Position numbers and translations under genes: made by a program. Positions 44,623 through 53,075 of a stretch of DNA of 64,000 bases are shown piece by piece. The DNA comes from Kiritimatiellia bacterium (GTDB taxonomy: Bacteria; Verrucomicrobiota; Kiritimatiellia; RFP12; UBA1067): assembly GCA_017514235.1 (NCBI GenBank), contig JAFWKK010000048.1, forward strand, positions 1 to 64,000. Reading direction: 5' to 3'. How positions within the stretch are numbered: position 1 is the stretch's first letter; each line of letters opens with the position of its first letter. A model generated the notes under the pieces. The model worked only from the letters and a program-made list of their open reading frames with translations, ran no database searches and had not been told where the DNA came from.

Positions 44623-45675
44623 ATGTTTGCGGCGATATTACTGGCGGTTGCCAAGGTGGCGGTGTATGCCGGCAGCGGAGCAGGCGGCAGCGGTGTCGTG
44701 GAGTGTCTGCGTCTTGTGAATGAATCGCCCGAGCTGGAGCTTCATCTCGTCGACGCAAAGGGTGTGCAGTCCGGTGCGCTGGACGGCATGGACATGCTTC
44801 TGATGCCCGGCGGAAGCAGCGACCGCGAATACAAGGCGCTTGGCTCCAACGGCGTGGCGAGGCTGGATGCGTTTCTGCGCAACGGCGGCGGATACCTTGG
44901 CATCTGCGCCGGATGCGCCGTGGTCATGGACGAAAAGTCGCGCGCACGAATGATCCCCTGGAAGTGGAGCGGTTCGGTACCGAGCACGATCTTTCCGACG
45001 ATCCAGATCAACGAAAAAGGGTCGGCCGCGCTTGGCGTAAAGGAGGGCCCCATATGCGTACGCTACCACGGTGGTCCCTTCATATGGCCAAGCACGAATG
45101 TGTTTGATGGCGTGAATACGGAGCAGTGGGCCACGTTCGACGCTGAGGGTTCGATGAATGGCCGGCACAAGGTGAAGATGTACGGTGCTGCGGCCATCGT
45201 GGGCGGCACCTATGGCAAGGGCAGGATCATTGCATGCACTGTGCATCCCGAATACAATAACGACACGCTTTTCATCATGAAGGGCGCGTTCAAGTATCTG
45301 ACCGGTCAGGATGTAACCTTCCCGGTGCGCACCCGCACGCCGCGCGCGCTTGCCGTCGGGCTTATAACGTCTGACGTTTCAGGAGTTGATGTGGCCGAGA
45401 CCATTTTGGCCCTTTCCTCGGAGAAGGGGGTGGATCTGGTGCCAATCGGCACCGATGCAGTCAACATGCGAGCTCTGGATCATATTGACGTGCTCGTTCT
45501 AGTGAACGACCGCATTGCAAAGAAAAGTTCCTCGGTTGATCGGATACGCGAGTTTGCGTCGCGGGGCGGGAAGGTGGTTGGCTTTGGCAGCGGCGTCAAG
45601 GCGCTGCCGACTGGTGGCGTCGCATGCCGCGACGGCAAGGAAGCCGTCGCCATTGTAAAGGGAATGGTTAAATAG
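44623..45675 (+). CDS. BPL_N-type class I glutaminase-like protein
   Basis: 350 residues; starts 1 base after the preceding stop, with AAAAGGA nearby. Short hydrophobic N-terminus (1-15), possibly a leader. Residues 10-230 are a BPL_N domain homologous to the one in the preceding gene: L-L-M-P-G-G, nucleophile Cys95 in L-G-I-C-A-G-C, Y-G-K-G-R-I-I-A-C-T-V-H-P-E with a His-Glu pair as in class I amidotransferases. Residues 240-350 are a second, degenerate Rossmann-like module lacking Cys. BPL_N is known from the N-terminus of fungal biotin-protein ligase; bacterial free-standing forms have no settled role. The tandem pair suggests duplication. It probably belongs to the same operon as the GH2-M20 gene 17 bases downstream. 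Confidence 0.72.
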   Translation: MFAAILLAVAKVAVYAGSGAGGSGVVECLRLVNESPELELHLVDAKGVQSGALDGMDMLLMPGGSSDREYKALGSNGVARLDAFLRNGGGYLGICAGCAVVMDEKSRARMIPWKWSGSVPSTIFPTIQINEKGSAALGVKEGPICVRYHGGPFIWPSTNVFDGVNTEQWATFDAEGSMNGRHKVKMYGAAAIVGGTYGKGRIIACTVHPEYNNDTLFIMKGAFKYLTGQDVTFPVRTRTPRALAVGLITSDVSGVDVAETILALSSEKGVDLVPIGTDAVNMRALDHIDVLVLVNDRIAKKSSSVDRIREFASRGGKVVGFGSGVKALPTGGVACRDGKEAVAIVKGMVK

Positions 45676-45692
45676 AAAAAGGAGTAGAAAAC

Positions 45693-48620
45693 ATGTTAAC
45701 GGCTATGCTGCTGGCGGCGATGATGACGCCGTTTGGAGAGAAGGTGACGGCGGACAATGCATGGCGCGAATATCCGCGTCCGCAGATGGTGCGCGATAAC
45801 TGGCAGTGCCTGAACGGCGCTTGGAACTGGCAGGTGACCAAGGTCGCTGATGCGGCGGCCATGCCGGAGAAGTGGCAGGAGAAGAAGATGCTCGTTCCGT
45901 TCGCCATCGAATCGCCGCTTTCCGGAATCGGGCGGCTGATGGAGGACGACGAGTACCTGTGGTACCGCAGGACCTTCACGGCGGCGAAGCGCTCCGGAGA
46001 GCGCGTGTTGCTTCACCTGGACGCTGTCGACTTCCGTGCGCAGGTGTTTGTGGGGCATCATGAGGTCGATGTGCCGCACGAAAGTGCCAACGTGCCGATC
46101 ACGGCCGACATAACCGACTTGGTGAAAGACGGCGAGAACGAGCTGACCGTTTGCGTGTGGGATCCTACGGAGTTCGGCGCGTACGGATCGACGGGCAAGC
46201 AGATTCACAAGCCGCAGAGCTGCTTCTACACGCGCTCTTCCGGCATCGTCGGCTCGGTCTGGACTGAGAATGTGCCCGAGACGTACATCCGCTCCTACAA
46301 GGTGATGCCGGACATCGACGCCGGCACTGTTCGGTTCGAATTCGACATCGCGGGCTCGCGTGCGGAAGAGGTCGAGGTCGCCGTGGAAGGCTGCGAGCCG
46401 TCGAAAGGCATGGACGCGATTACCGTGAAGATGCCGGCAGGTTTCCGCTTGTGGAGCCCTGAAACGCCGAATCTATACAACTTCACCGTCAAGTGCGGCA
46501 AGGATTCGGTAAAAGGCTACTTCGGAATGCGGAAGTTCGAGAAGCGCAAGGACGCGAAGGGCGTGCTGCGGTTCTTCCTCAACAACAAGCCGTACTACAT
46601 CCTCGGAACGCTCGATCAGGGCTGGTGGCCGGACGGGCTTCTCACTCCGCCGTCCGAAGAGGCGATGGAGTTCGACATAAGAACGCTGAAGGAGTATGGG
46701 TTCAACTCGATGCGCAAGCACATCAAGGTGGAACCGCTGCGCTACTACTACCTTTGCGACAAGATAGGCCTGCTGCTTCTGCAGGACATGCCGTGCGACT
46801 TCCCCGAGTGCCGTCACGACATGCCCGGCGGGAAGGGCACCGACACCGTTCGCTACGGCTTCTACCGTCGCGACTGGAAGCGCGTGATGGATCATCTCAT
46901 GAATGTCGTCTCAATCGGCGTGTGGATCCCCTACAACGAGGCGTGGGGGCAGCCGCGCGAGTTCCTGACCCACTCAACGCTCGACTGGACGAAGCGTTAC
47001 GATCCGACGAGGCTCGTGAACGGGCCTTCTGGGTGGAACGACTACGAGGGCGGCAACTATGTCTACGAGGCGAGCATCGGGCATTGGCGCGGCAAGAAGA
47101 AGCCGTCCGCCCACAAGCCGGTCGGAGAGTGCGAGGCGGCGGACTTCGTCGACTACCACCACTATCCCGAGCCGGTGATGCCGCCTGTAAACGACCGCCG
47201 CATATCGTTCCTCGGCGAGTTCGGCGGAATAGCCTTGAAAGTCAAGGGACACATCTGGGACATAAACGACGATAACTATGGCTACGTCGAGGACAGCGAC
47301 GCGAAGGCGTTGGAGCGCCGCTACCTCGACTACATGAGCAAGGTCGAGGAGTTCGCGGCGGCTGGCATGGGAGGCTCGGTCTACACTCAGACGACCGACG
47401 TGGAACGCGAAGTCAATGGCCTGATCACCTATGACCGTAGGGTGCTAAAGTTCAACAAGGAGGTTCTTAAGGCGGCGCACGGTAAGATTATCGAGGCTGC
47501 GGTTGGAGCAAAGCCCGTGGCAGAGGAGCCTAAGGCTGGCTCACCCGACGATGACGTGAAGGACCTTTCCGAGTTGCTGTCAATTCCAAGCGTGTCTACG
47601 GACGTGCGCGAGTGCGACCGTGCCATTGAGTGGATGAAATCCTATCTCGAATCCAGAGGCGTCTGGTGCAAGACGGTGGTTGCGTCGGATGTCGACGGGC
47701 GCAAGGTCCTGTATGCGGCGACGCTTCCGGAACTGAAGAACCCTGACTTCGCGCTGGTCACCCACCTGGATGTTGTGGCATCGTCGTCGCCTGAGATGTT
47801 CAAGCCGAGACTGGAGGGGAACCGGCTTTATGCCCGTGGCGCCTGCGACACCAAGGCGAACGCGTTCTGCGGCGCCAAGGCGCTTGTCGCGCTGAACGGC
47901 AGGGCGTCTGTTGGTTGCATCTTCGCATCCAACGAGGAGATAGGCGGCTCGACCACGAAGTCCGTGCTCGACCAGGGCTATGGCTACCCGAAGAGGGCGA
48001 TCGTCGTACTGGACGCGGGGTCGAAGAAGGACAATATACAGTATTCCTGCATGGGCTGTTCGTACTACAAGGTCACGGCGTACGGAAAAGCCGGCCATGC
48101 ATCGCTTCCCGAAAAGTGCGAGAACCCCATATACGCCATTGCGGAGGCGGCGATCAAGCTGCGCGACAACTATCCGAAGCGCGAGCCCGGGGAGCGGAAG
48201 AACTGCGCGGCGGTCACGATCATCGGCGGCGGCGAGGCCCAGAACCGCATTCCCGGCGAGGCTTCGATGACCGTAAACGTGCGCTTCACAGAAGATGGCG
48301 GACTCGACAAGGAGCGTGCGCTCATCGAGAAGATCACCGGACTCAAGACGGAGCTCATACGCGGAACGCCTGCGGCGTGCGGCGACCCCGAGTCGCCGGT
48401 ATTCCTGCGCATCTGCTCGATAGCGAAGAAATTCTACCCCGACCGCTCGTGTGCGCCGGAAAACGGACGCGGCGCCAACGACATGCGCTGGTTCAGCGGA
48501 TTCAAGGGAGCGATCGCCAGCCTTGCCATGAACCTCGACGGAGGACATTCTGACAACGAGTGGTGCGATGTCTCGGACCTCGGCAATTTCACCGACATGC
48601 TCGTGGAGATGTGCAGGTGA
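45693..48620 (+). CDS. GH2 glycosidase - M20 metallopeptidase fusion
   Basis: 975 residues; AAAAAGGAG precedes the ATG. A short hydrophobic leader is likely. Residues 25-600 are a GH2 beta-galactosidase/glucuronidase-type enzyme: sugar-binding jelly roll, Ig-like domain, TIM barrel with acid/base Glu416 in P-Y-N-E-A-W-G and nucleophile Glu509 in L-G-E-F-G-G. Residues 620-975 are an M20 di-zinc amidohydrolase: His691/Asp693 in T-H-L-D-V-V, Asp719 in G-A-C-D-T-K, Glu748/Glu749 in S-N-E-E-I-G-G-S, V-L-D-A-G, a lid-domain His in K-A-G-H-A-S, and His952 in G-G-H-S-D. Both active sites look intact. The M20 part is closer to the one in the CE15 fusion than to generic members by eye. The whole could cut a sugar and remove an acyl-amide substituent. 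Confidence 0.85.
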   Translation: MLTAMLLAAMMTPFGEKVTADNAWREYPRPQMVRDNWQCLNGAWNWQVTKVADAAAMPEKWQEKKMLVPFAIESPLSGIGRLMEDDEYLWYRRTFTAAKRSGERVLLHLDAVDFRAQVFVGHHEVDVPHESANVPITADITDLVKDGENELTVCVWDPTEFGAYGSTGKQIHKPQSCFYTRSSGIVGSVWTENVPETYIRSYKVMPDIDAGTVRFEFDIAGSRAEEVEVAVEGCEPSKGMDAITVKMPAGFRLWSPETPNLYNFTVKCGKDSVKGYFGMRKFEKRKDAKGVLRFFLNNKPYYILGTLDQGWWPDGLLTPPSEEAMEFDIRTLKEYGFNSMRKHIKVEPLRYYYLCDKIGLLLLQDMPCDFPECRHDMPGGKGTDTVRYGFYRRDWKRVMDHLMNVVSIGVWIPYNEAWGQPREFLTHSTLDWTKRYDPTRLVNGPSGWNDYEGGNYVYEASIGHWRGKKKPSAHKPVGECEAADFVDYHHYPEPVMPPVNDRRISFLGEFGGIALKVKGHIWDINDDNYGYVEDSDAKALERRYLDYMSKVEEFAAAGMGGSVYTQTTDVEREVNGLITYDRRVLKFNKEVLKAAHGKIIEAAVGAKPVAEEPKAGSPDDDVKDLSELLSIPSVSTDVRECDRAIEWMKSYLESRGVWCKTVVASDVDGRKVLYAATLPELKNPDFALVTHLDVVASSSPEMFKPRLEGNRLYARGACDTKANAFCGAKALVALNGRASVGCIFASNEEIGGSTTKSVLDQGYGYPKRAIVVLDAGSKKDNIQYSCMGCSYYKVTAYGKAGHASLPEKCENPIYAIAEAAIKLRDNYPKREPGERKNCAAVTIIGGGEAQNRIPGEASMTVNVRFTEDGGLDKERALIEKITGLKTELIRGTPAACGDPESPVFLRICSIAKKFYPDRSCAPENGRGANDMRWFSGFKGAIASLAMNLDGGHSDNEWCDVSDLGNFTDMLVEMCR

Positions 48621-48665
48621 GGGTAAGGAAATGCACGGAAACAACTGGATTAGGGGTAAAATAAA

Positions 48666-50660
48666 ATGAACATTGCAACGAGTGCGCTTTTCGCTGCGCA
48701 GGTGCTTTTCCCGGCGGCGGAGACGAAGCCAGAGGGCTATGACGGAGCCCAGGTTCGCATCGAAGGCGGCGCGGCGGTGGTGGACGTTGCGCCGCGGCAC
48801 AGGTTCAGCGGCGTGAATTTCGTGTTTCCTGAGCCGTTCGCGCTGAACCGCTACGACGTCTGGTGCGCGGAGGTGTCCAACCGCACCGACAGGACGTTGG
48901 AATTCATCGCGCATGGCATAGCCAAGGGCACGCCCAAGCGGTTTGCGAACATGCGGTTCAGCCTCGGGCCGGGCGAAGGCAAGGTCGTCAAGGCGCACTG
49001 CAACCGTAAGTGCTATACGGTGACGCCTGGAAGCAAGGGTCTTCCAGGCATGATGGGTTATGACCTTGAATTCCGTCCCGACCACCTTGACAAAACCGGC
49101 AGCATCAGTTCCGTCATCGTCTTCAGCATGCCCCAGGAGTCGCCTGCGCAGTTCGACGTCAAGCGGGTATGGGTGGAAGGCGAACAGCCGGACATGACGA
49201 TTAAAATCGACGACGACTTCTTCCCGTTCGTGGATGCGTTCGGTCAGTTCGCTCACGCAGAATGGCCGGGGAAGGTGCATTCGGTCAAGGAGCTGAGAGC
49301 CGCTGCGGCAGCAGAGGATGCGGAGCTTGCCGCCCATCCCGAGTCGCCGATTCCTGGCGCGGACCGTTTCGGCGGCTGGGGCGCGGGCCCGCAGCTGAAG
49401 GCGACGGGTATGTTCCGCACCGAGAAATGGAACGGGCGCTGGTGGCTCGTCGATCCCGACGGACACATCTTCTTTTCGCTTGGCTGCTGCTACGTGCGCC
49501 TTCAGGGCAAGACGGCCGTGACGGACCGTGAGAAGTTCTTCTCTTGGCTGCCGGTGAAGAATGATTCGTTTTTCGGTGACTGCTGGTACAAGGGCAAACA
49601 CCAGTGGCTGAACAAGTGCTTCTATCGGGGCAAGGGCGTGGTGTCGCTGTTCGACTTCGCGCAAGCGAACCAGAAACGCATCTATGGCGAGGACTGGAAG
49701 TCGATCTTCAACGAACGCCAGCACCGCCGCATGCGTTCCTGGGGATTCACGTCCATGGGCAACTGGTCCGATCCGGAGGTCATGTCGTTGAGCCGCACGC
49801 CGTACGTTGACAACTTCAACCTCGACTGCGTGCGCAAGATTGCGGGCGACAAGAAGGGCGTCTGGCGCAAGTTCCCGGACGTCTACGCACCCGATTTTGC
49901 GGAGAACGTTCTCAAGAGCGCCTACAAGACGCGCATCGAGAAGTCCCGTACCGATCCCTGGTGCATCGGCTGGTTCGTTGAGAACGAACTGCATTGGGGC
50001 GCCGGCTGGAACGGCAACGGCGAGGACTTGGCCAGTGCGGCGGTCGATTCCCCGGAAGACCAACCTGCGAGGATGGAATACCTCCGCCGCATCCGAGCAG
50101 CGCACGGGCCTGATGCCACGTTCAAGGATGCGACGCATGAAGACGTCAAGGCTTTCGCTGCCGATATCGCCGAACGGTATTTCAGCACCGTCAAGAAGGC
50201 CGTCGAAACCGTCGCGCCCGGACGCCTGTATTTGGGTTGCCGTTTCTGCAAGGGGTATCCTGACGCCGTGCGTGCCGCGACCCGCCATTGCGACGTGGTG
50301 AGCTACAACAGCTATAGCGAACTCCCTTACACGCCGAGGCCGGATGACGGTGTAATTGACAAGCCGACGATCATCGGTGAGTTTCACTTCGGTTCGCTCG
50401 ACCGCGGCACCATGAATGCGGGGCTCGTGCCCTGTCGGGATATGAAGGAGCGCGTCGAGAAGTACAAGGCGTACGTGCGCTATGCCATAAAGGACGAGCA
50501 TCTCGTCGGCGTGCACTGGTTCTTCTGGCATGACATGCCGCTTACCGGCTGGATGGACGGCGAGGACTTCGGCAACGGCGTGATGGACGTCACCGACAAT
50601 CCGCATCCCGAGATGGTCGAGGCCACGCGAGAGCTGGCATGTGAGCTGTACAGGCAGTGA
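48666..50660 (+). CDS. GH50-like beta-agarase
   Basis: 664 residues with a weak leader (about 1-18). The N-terminal 190 residues are a beta-sandwich carbohydrate-binding-like domain; the rest is a clan GH-A barrel. Probable acid/base Glu441 in G-W-F-V-E-N-E-L-H-W-G and nucleophile Glu572 in I-I-G-E-F-H-F-G match the GH50 agarase pattern. H-W-F-F-W-H-D lies near the end of the barrel as in that family. Known GH50 enzymes release neoagarobiose or related units; in gut or soil relatives the substrate could be another beta-galactan. It sits between the GH2-M20 fusion and a sugar transporter, consistent with one catabolic operon. GGATTAGGGG provides the ribosome site. Confidence 0.75.
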   Translation: MNIATSALFAAQVLFPAAETKPEGYDGAQVRIEGGAAVVDVAPRHRFSGVNFVFPEPFALNRYDVWCAEVSNRTDRTLEFIAHGIAKGTPKRFANMRFSLGPGEGKVVKAHCNRKCYTVTPGSKGLPGMMGYDLEFRPDHLDKTGSISSVIVFSMPQESPAQFDVKRVWVEGEQPDMTIKIDDDFFPFVDAFGQFAHAEWPGKVHSVKELRAAAAAEDAELAAHPESPIPGADRFGGWGAGPQLKATGMFRTEKWNGRWWLVDPDGHIFFSLGCCYVRLQGKTAVTDREKFFSWLPVKNDSFFGDCWYKGKHQWLNKCFYRGKGVVSLFDFAQANQKRIYGEDWKSIFNERQHRRMRSWGFTSMGNWSDPEVMSLSRTPYVDNFNLDCVRKIAGDKKGVWRKFPDVYAPDFAENVLKSAYKTRIEKSRTDPWCIGWFVENELHWGAGWNGNGEDLASAAVDSPEDQPARMEYLRRIRAAHGPDATFKDATHEDVKAFAADIAERYFSTVKKAVETVAPGRLYLGCRFCKGYPDAVRAATRHCDVVSYNSYSELPYTPRPDDGVIDKPTIIGEFHFGSLDRGTMNAGLVPCRDMKERVEKYKAYVRYAIKDEHLVGVHWFFWHDMPLTGWMDGEDFGNGVMDVTDNPHPEMVEATRELACELYRQ

Positions 50661-50682
50661 AGCGGCTGACGGGGGAAACGCC

Positions 50683-51897
50683 ATGAAGCTTGCCGTAGCC
50701 ACGATGCTCATGCTGTTCACGATGATTCAGTTCATCGTGAACTTTGCGGGCTCCATGGGGGTGGTCGTAAAGAACCAGTTCGGCGCTTCCGTGACCGCCT
50801 CTCAGTTCGGCGCGGCGGCGATGTTCCTGGGGTTCCTGTTCTTCGGCATTCCCGGGGGGCTGATCTTGAAGCGGCGTGGCTACAGGTTCACCGCGCTTTT
50901 CGCCACCGGGGTGGCGTTCGCTGGCATGGGCGTGCAGCTTGTGTCTGGGATGGTTGCTTCGTTTCCCGTATATGTCTTCGGGGCGTTCGTGTCGGGGGTC
51001 TCCGCGTGTCTCCTCAATCTGGTCGTGAACCCTATGCTGAACGTGTTGGGCGGCGGCGGCAAGAAGGGGAACCAGCTGATCCTCATCGGCTGCACGCTGA
51101 ACATCATCGGCGGAATGCTGGCACCGCTCCTTACGGGACTCCTTGTCGGTGGTGACATCGAGACGGCCAAGGTCATGGACGTTGCACCGATGCTGGTGAC
51201 GGCCATGGTCATATACCTTACGGCCTTCGCAGTCGTCTGGTTTGTAAAGATTCCAGAGCCGGGGCTGGAAGCTGCGGGTGCGTCGACCGAAAGCGTGTTC
51301 GCGGCGGTGAAGGACGCGATGCGGTACCGCAACCTGGCGTTCGGAGTGCTGGCGATCTTCCTTTATGAGGTCATAGAGTCCGGAATCCCCAACATGGCGA
51401 ACCTGTACATGAGCCCGATAAGGGAGGTCGGTCCTGCGGTAGCGGGGACTGTTGTTTCGGGCTACTGGCTGGCGATGGCGATCGGGTGCGGGATTGGAGG
51501 GGTCTTTGGCACGAAGGTCCCTGCCCGGACGATGATGATCTGCTGCTCGTTGCTCGGGGTAACGTTGCTGGCGCTGGCGATAAACGTTCCTTATGAGCTT
51601 GTAAAAGTGTTCTCGATGACCGTTCCGAAGTCGATGATCTTCGCGGCGCTTTGCGGATTTGCGACTTCGATCATGTGGTCTAGCATCTTCAACCTAGCGG
51701 TCGAGGGGCTCGGCAGCAGGGTTGAGATCGCTTCCGGCATATTCATGACGATGGTCTGCGGAGGCATGCTTCTGCCGTTGCAGGGCCTTTTGGCAGACAA
51801 GGTCGGCATCCTCAACAGCTATTATCTCACCATCGCGCTCTTCCTGTACCTCTTCCTTTATGCGACGGTGCTTTCGCGTCCACGTCGCGTCGGCTGA
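50683..51897 (+). CDS. MFS sugar transporter (FucP/GluP-like)
   Basis: 404 residues from ATG 50683 with GGGGGAAA 5 bases upstream; the longer frame from 50641 overlaps the agarase. About twelve hydrophobic membrane segments are visible with a central cytoplasmic loop near residue 195. G-I-P-G-G-L-I-L-K-R-R-G-Y-R between segments 2 and 3 is the usual MFS loop motif, in the form seen in the fucose/glucose-galactose (FucP) branch. Predicted proton symporter in the inner membrane bringing the sugars released by the upstream GH50, GH2 and CE15 enzymes into the cell. The sugar itself cannot be read from sequence. Confidence 0.85.
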   Translation: MKLAVATMLMLFTMIQFIVNFAGSMGVVVKNQFGASVTASQFGAAAMFLGFLFFGIPGGLILKRRGYRFTALFATGVAFAGMGVQLVSGMVASFPVYVFGAFVSGVSACLLNLVVNPMLNVLGGGGKKGNQLILIGCTLNIIGGMLAPLLTGLLVGGDIETAKVMDVAPMLVTAMVIYLTAFAVVWFVKIPEPGLEAAGASTESVFAAVKDAMRYRNLAFGVLAIFLYEVIESGIPNMANLYMSPIREVGPAVAGTVVSGYWLAMAIGCGIGGVFGTKVPARTMMICCSLLGVTLLALAINVPYELVKVFSMTVPKSMIFAALCGFATSIMWSSIFNLAVEGLGSRVEIASGIFMTMVCGGMLLPLQGLLADKVGILNSYYLTIALFLYLFLYATVLSRPRRVG

Positions 51898-51972
51898 GTG
51901 ATGCGGGCGGATGTACATTCTTTGAATGCATTTATGTTGTTTGGGAACAAGAAGTTTAGTTCTTAAGGTGGT

Positions 51973-52001
51973 TGTCCGGCGGAAGGAATTAGTCTATAAT
52001 A
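51973..52001 (+). promoter_or_regulatory. Promoter for the YqeY-type gene
   Basis: TTGTCC (51973-51978), a 17-base spacer and a perfect TATAAT (51996-52001). The leader is about 20 bases with AAGGAGG just before ATG 52027. Confidence 0.7.
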
Positions 52002-52026
52002 TGCGCAAACAGGCAAGGAGGTTCGA

Positions 52027-52476
52027 ATGGCAAGCGAAATGTACGACAGACTGATGGCGGACATGAAGTCGGCGATGAAGGCCCATGACATGAAGGCGGT
52101 CAACGCGATACGCGGAGTCATCGCCAGGGCTAAGGACCTGACGGTGAACGCCGGCAAGGAGATGACGGACGAAGCGGTCGTTTCCGTCGTCGCGAAGGGC
52201 GTCAAGCAGAGAGAGGAGTCCATCGCTCAGTTCATGGCCGCCGGCCGCGCTGAGCTCGCCGAAGGCGAGAAATCAGAGATGGAGTTCCTGCGCCGCTATC
52301 TGCCCACGCAACTTTCGGAAGACGAGGTTTCAGCCGTGGTCAAGGCCGTGGTCGCCGAGCTCGGCGCGACGTCAAAGAAAGACATGGGGCGCGTGATGAA
52401 GGAGGTTATGACCCGTGTCAAGGGGCAGGCCGACGGCAAGCTTGTCTCCAAGCTTGTCGGCGCGGCGCTTCCATGA
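52027..52476 (+). CDS. GatB/YqeY-domain protein
   Basis: 149 residues, the usual size. All-helical with the family features: L-M-A-D-M-K-S-A-M-K-A-H-D at the N-terminus, a central K-Q-R-E-E-S-I-A-Q-F stretch, E-x-x-F-L-R-R-Y-L-P-T-Q-L, and the C-terminal K-D-M-G-R-V-M-K-E-V-M-T-R-V-K-G-Q-A-D-G-K segment. YqeY resembles the tRNA-binding tail of GatB, the amidotransferase subunit that corrects Glu-tRNA-Gln/Asp-tRNA-Asn; its exact function is not settled. Cytoplasmic. Strong Shine-Dalgarno. Confidence 0.9.
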   Translation: MASEMYDRLMADMKSAMKAHDMKAVNAIRGVIARAKDLTVNAGKEMTDEAVVSVVAKGVKQREESIAQFMAAGRAELAEGEKSEMEFLRRYLPTQLSEDEVSAVVKAVVAELGATSKKDMGRVMKEVMTRVKGQADGKLVSKLVGAALP

Positions 52477-52596
52477 CCTGCGCGATGGCTGGGTTTCCGT
52501 CGTTCCGCTTCGACAGGCGGTTGCGAGGTGTCGTGTCAGAAATTGGCGGTCGCATGGCCTAACCTAGTGTCAAGGATGACGGAAAGGACGGGCAAC

Positions 52597-52710
52597 ATGA
52601 ACAATAACAACGCTGTCTACATCGCAAGTGCGGCAATGATCGCAATCTTTGCGACAGGTTGTACGACTGCGGACGACATCTCCGAGGCACTTGTGCGAAC
52701 TTGGGGCTGA
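52597..52710 (+). CDS. Small lipoprotein (37 residues)
   Basis: Start at ATG 52597 with GGAAAGG 9 bases upstream; the longer frame from 52528 has no such site. The peptide has an uncharged hydrophobic stretch then the lipobox I-F-A-T-G-C (Cys at residue 22), followed by a 15-residue tail T-T-A-D-D-I-S-E-A-L-V-R-T-W-G. The signal lacks a positive N-terminus, which is atypical. Size and layout resemble entericidin-type small lipoproteins, but the tail is not clearly similar. Membrane-anchored peptide of unknown role. Confidence 0.5.
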   Translation: MNNNNAVYIASAAMIAIFATGCTTADDISEALVRTWG

Positions 52711-52729
52711 TTTGCGTACTTGGATTTTC

Positions 52730-52789
52730 ATGAAGAGCGCTCATAAGCCAGCGAAACCGAAGTCAAAATCCAAAAAGGCGAAGAGATAG
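52730..52789 (+). CDS. Possible 19-residue lysine-rich micro-peptide
   Basis: ATG 52730 to TAG 52789 encodes M-K-S-A-H-K-P-A-K-P-K-S-K-S-K-K-A-K-R, almost half Lys/Arg, like histone-H1-type tails. There is no clear ribosome site. It could be a genuine small basic peptide, the remnant of a longer tail, or chance. Confidence 0.2.
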   Translation: MKSAHKPAKPKSKSKKAKR

Positions 52790-52797
52790 AAAAACGC

Positions 52798-52854
52798 AAA
52801 TCCAATTCCCCATCCAATTCCCCATCCGACTCCCCATTTTGGGGAATTGGATTT
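52798..52854 (+). repeat. Perfect 15-base inverted repeat with internal 12-base repeats
   Basis: AAATCCAATTCCCCA (52798-52812) is the exact complement of 52840-52854. Inside, ATCCAATTCCCC-type units repeat three times (from 52800, 52812 and 52824), so the right arm can pair with either of the first two, giving two competing hairpins (the inner one 13 bp with a 15-base loop). No T run follows. Confidence 0.85.
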
Positions 52855-52878
52855 GCCGCAGCTGGCTTGAGAGTCGTC

Positions 52879-53017
52879 GCATACCCCTCGGTCTAAGGGC
52901 GTTGTACCCCCCAGTCTAAGAGTCCCGTACCCGTAGGACTAAGAGCCTCGTACCCGTAGGTCTGACAAGCCCTTATCCCCCGGGGCAAGGGCGTTGCATA
53001 CCCCGGGGTTTGAGTTC
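52879..53017 (+). repeat. 23-base degenerate tandem repeat array, six units
   Basis: Units start at 52879 (24 bases), 52903, 52926, 52949, 52972 and 52995, each roughly CGTACCCGTAGGTCTAAGAG plus three bases. Units 3 and 4 are the closest pair. There is no spacer between units, so it is not a CRISPR array. Confidence 0.8.
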
Positions 53018-53031
53018 TCCTGTGCGGAGGT

Positions 53032-53075
53032 CAGACCCCGGTGGCTTCTACGTCAGACCCCGGCGGCTTCTACGT
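53032..53075 (+). repeat. 22-base direct repeat, two copies
   Basis: Two adjacent copies (53032-53053 and 53054-53075) differ at one base: CAGACCCCGGTGGCTTCTAC then GT. A third partial start (CGGACCTGAG) follows. Confidence 0.9.

Noticed and set aside
47580-50720. A 1046-codon minus-strand frame
   Set aside because: It lies exactly under the GH2-M20 and GH50-like genes, whose catalytic motifs are on the + strand.
52879-53017. Possible CRISPR array
   Set aside because: Repeats are 23 bases, directly abutting and degenerate with no unique spacers, and no cas gene is present.
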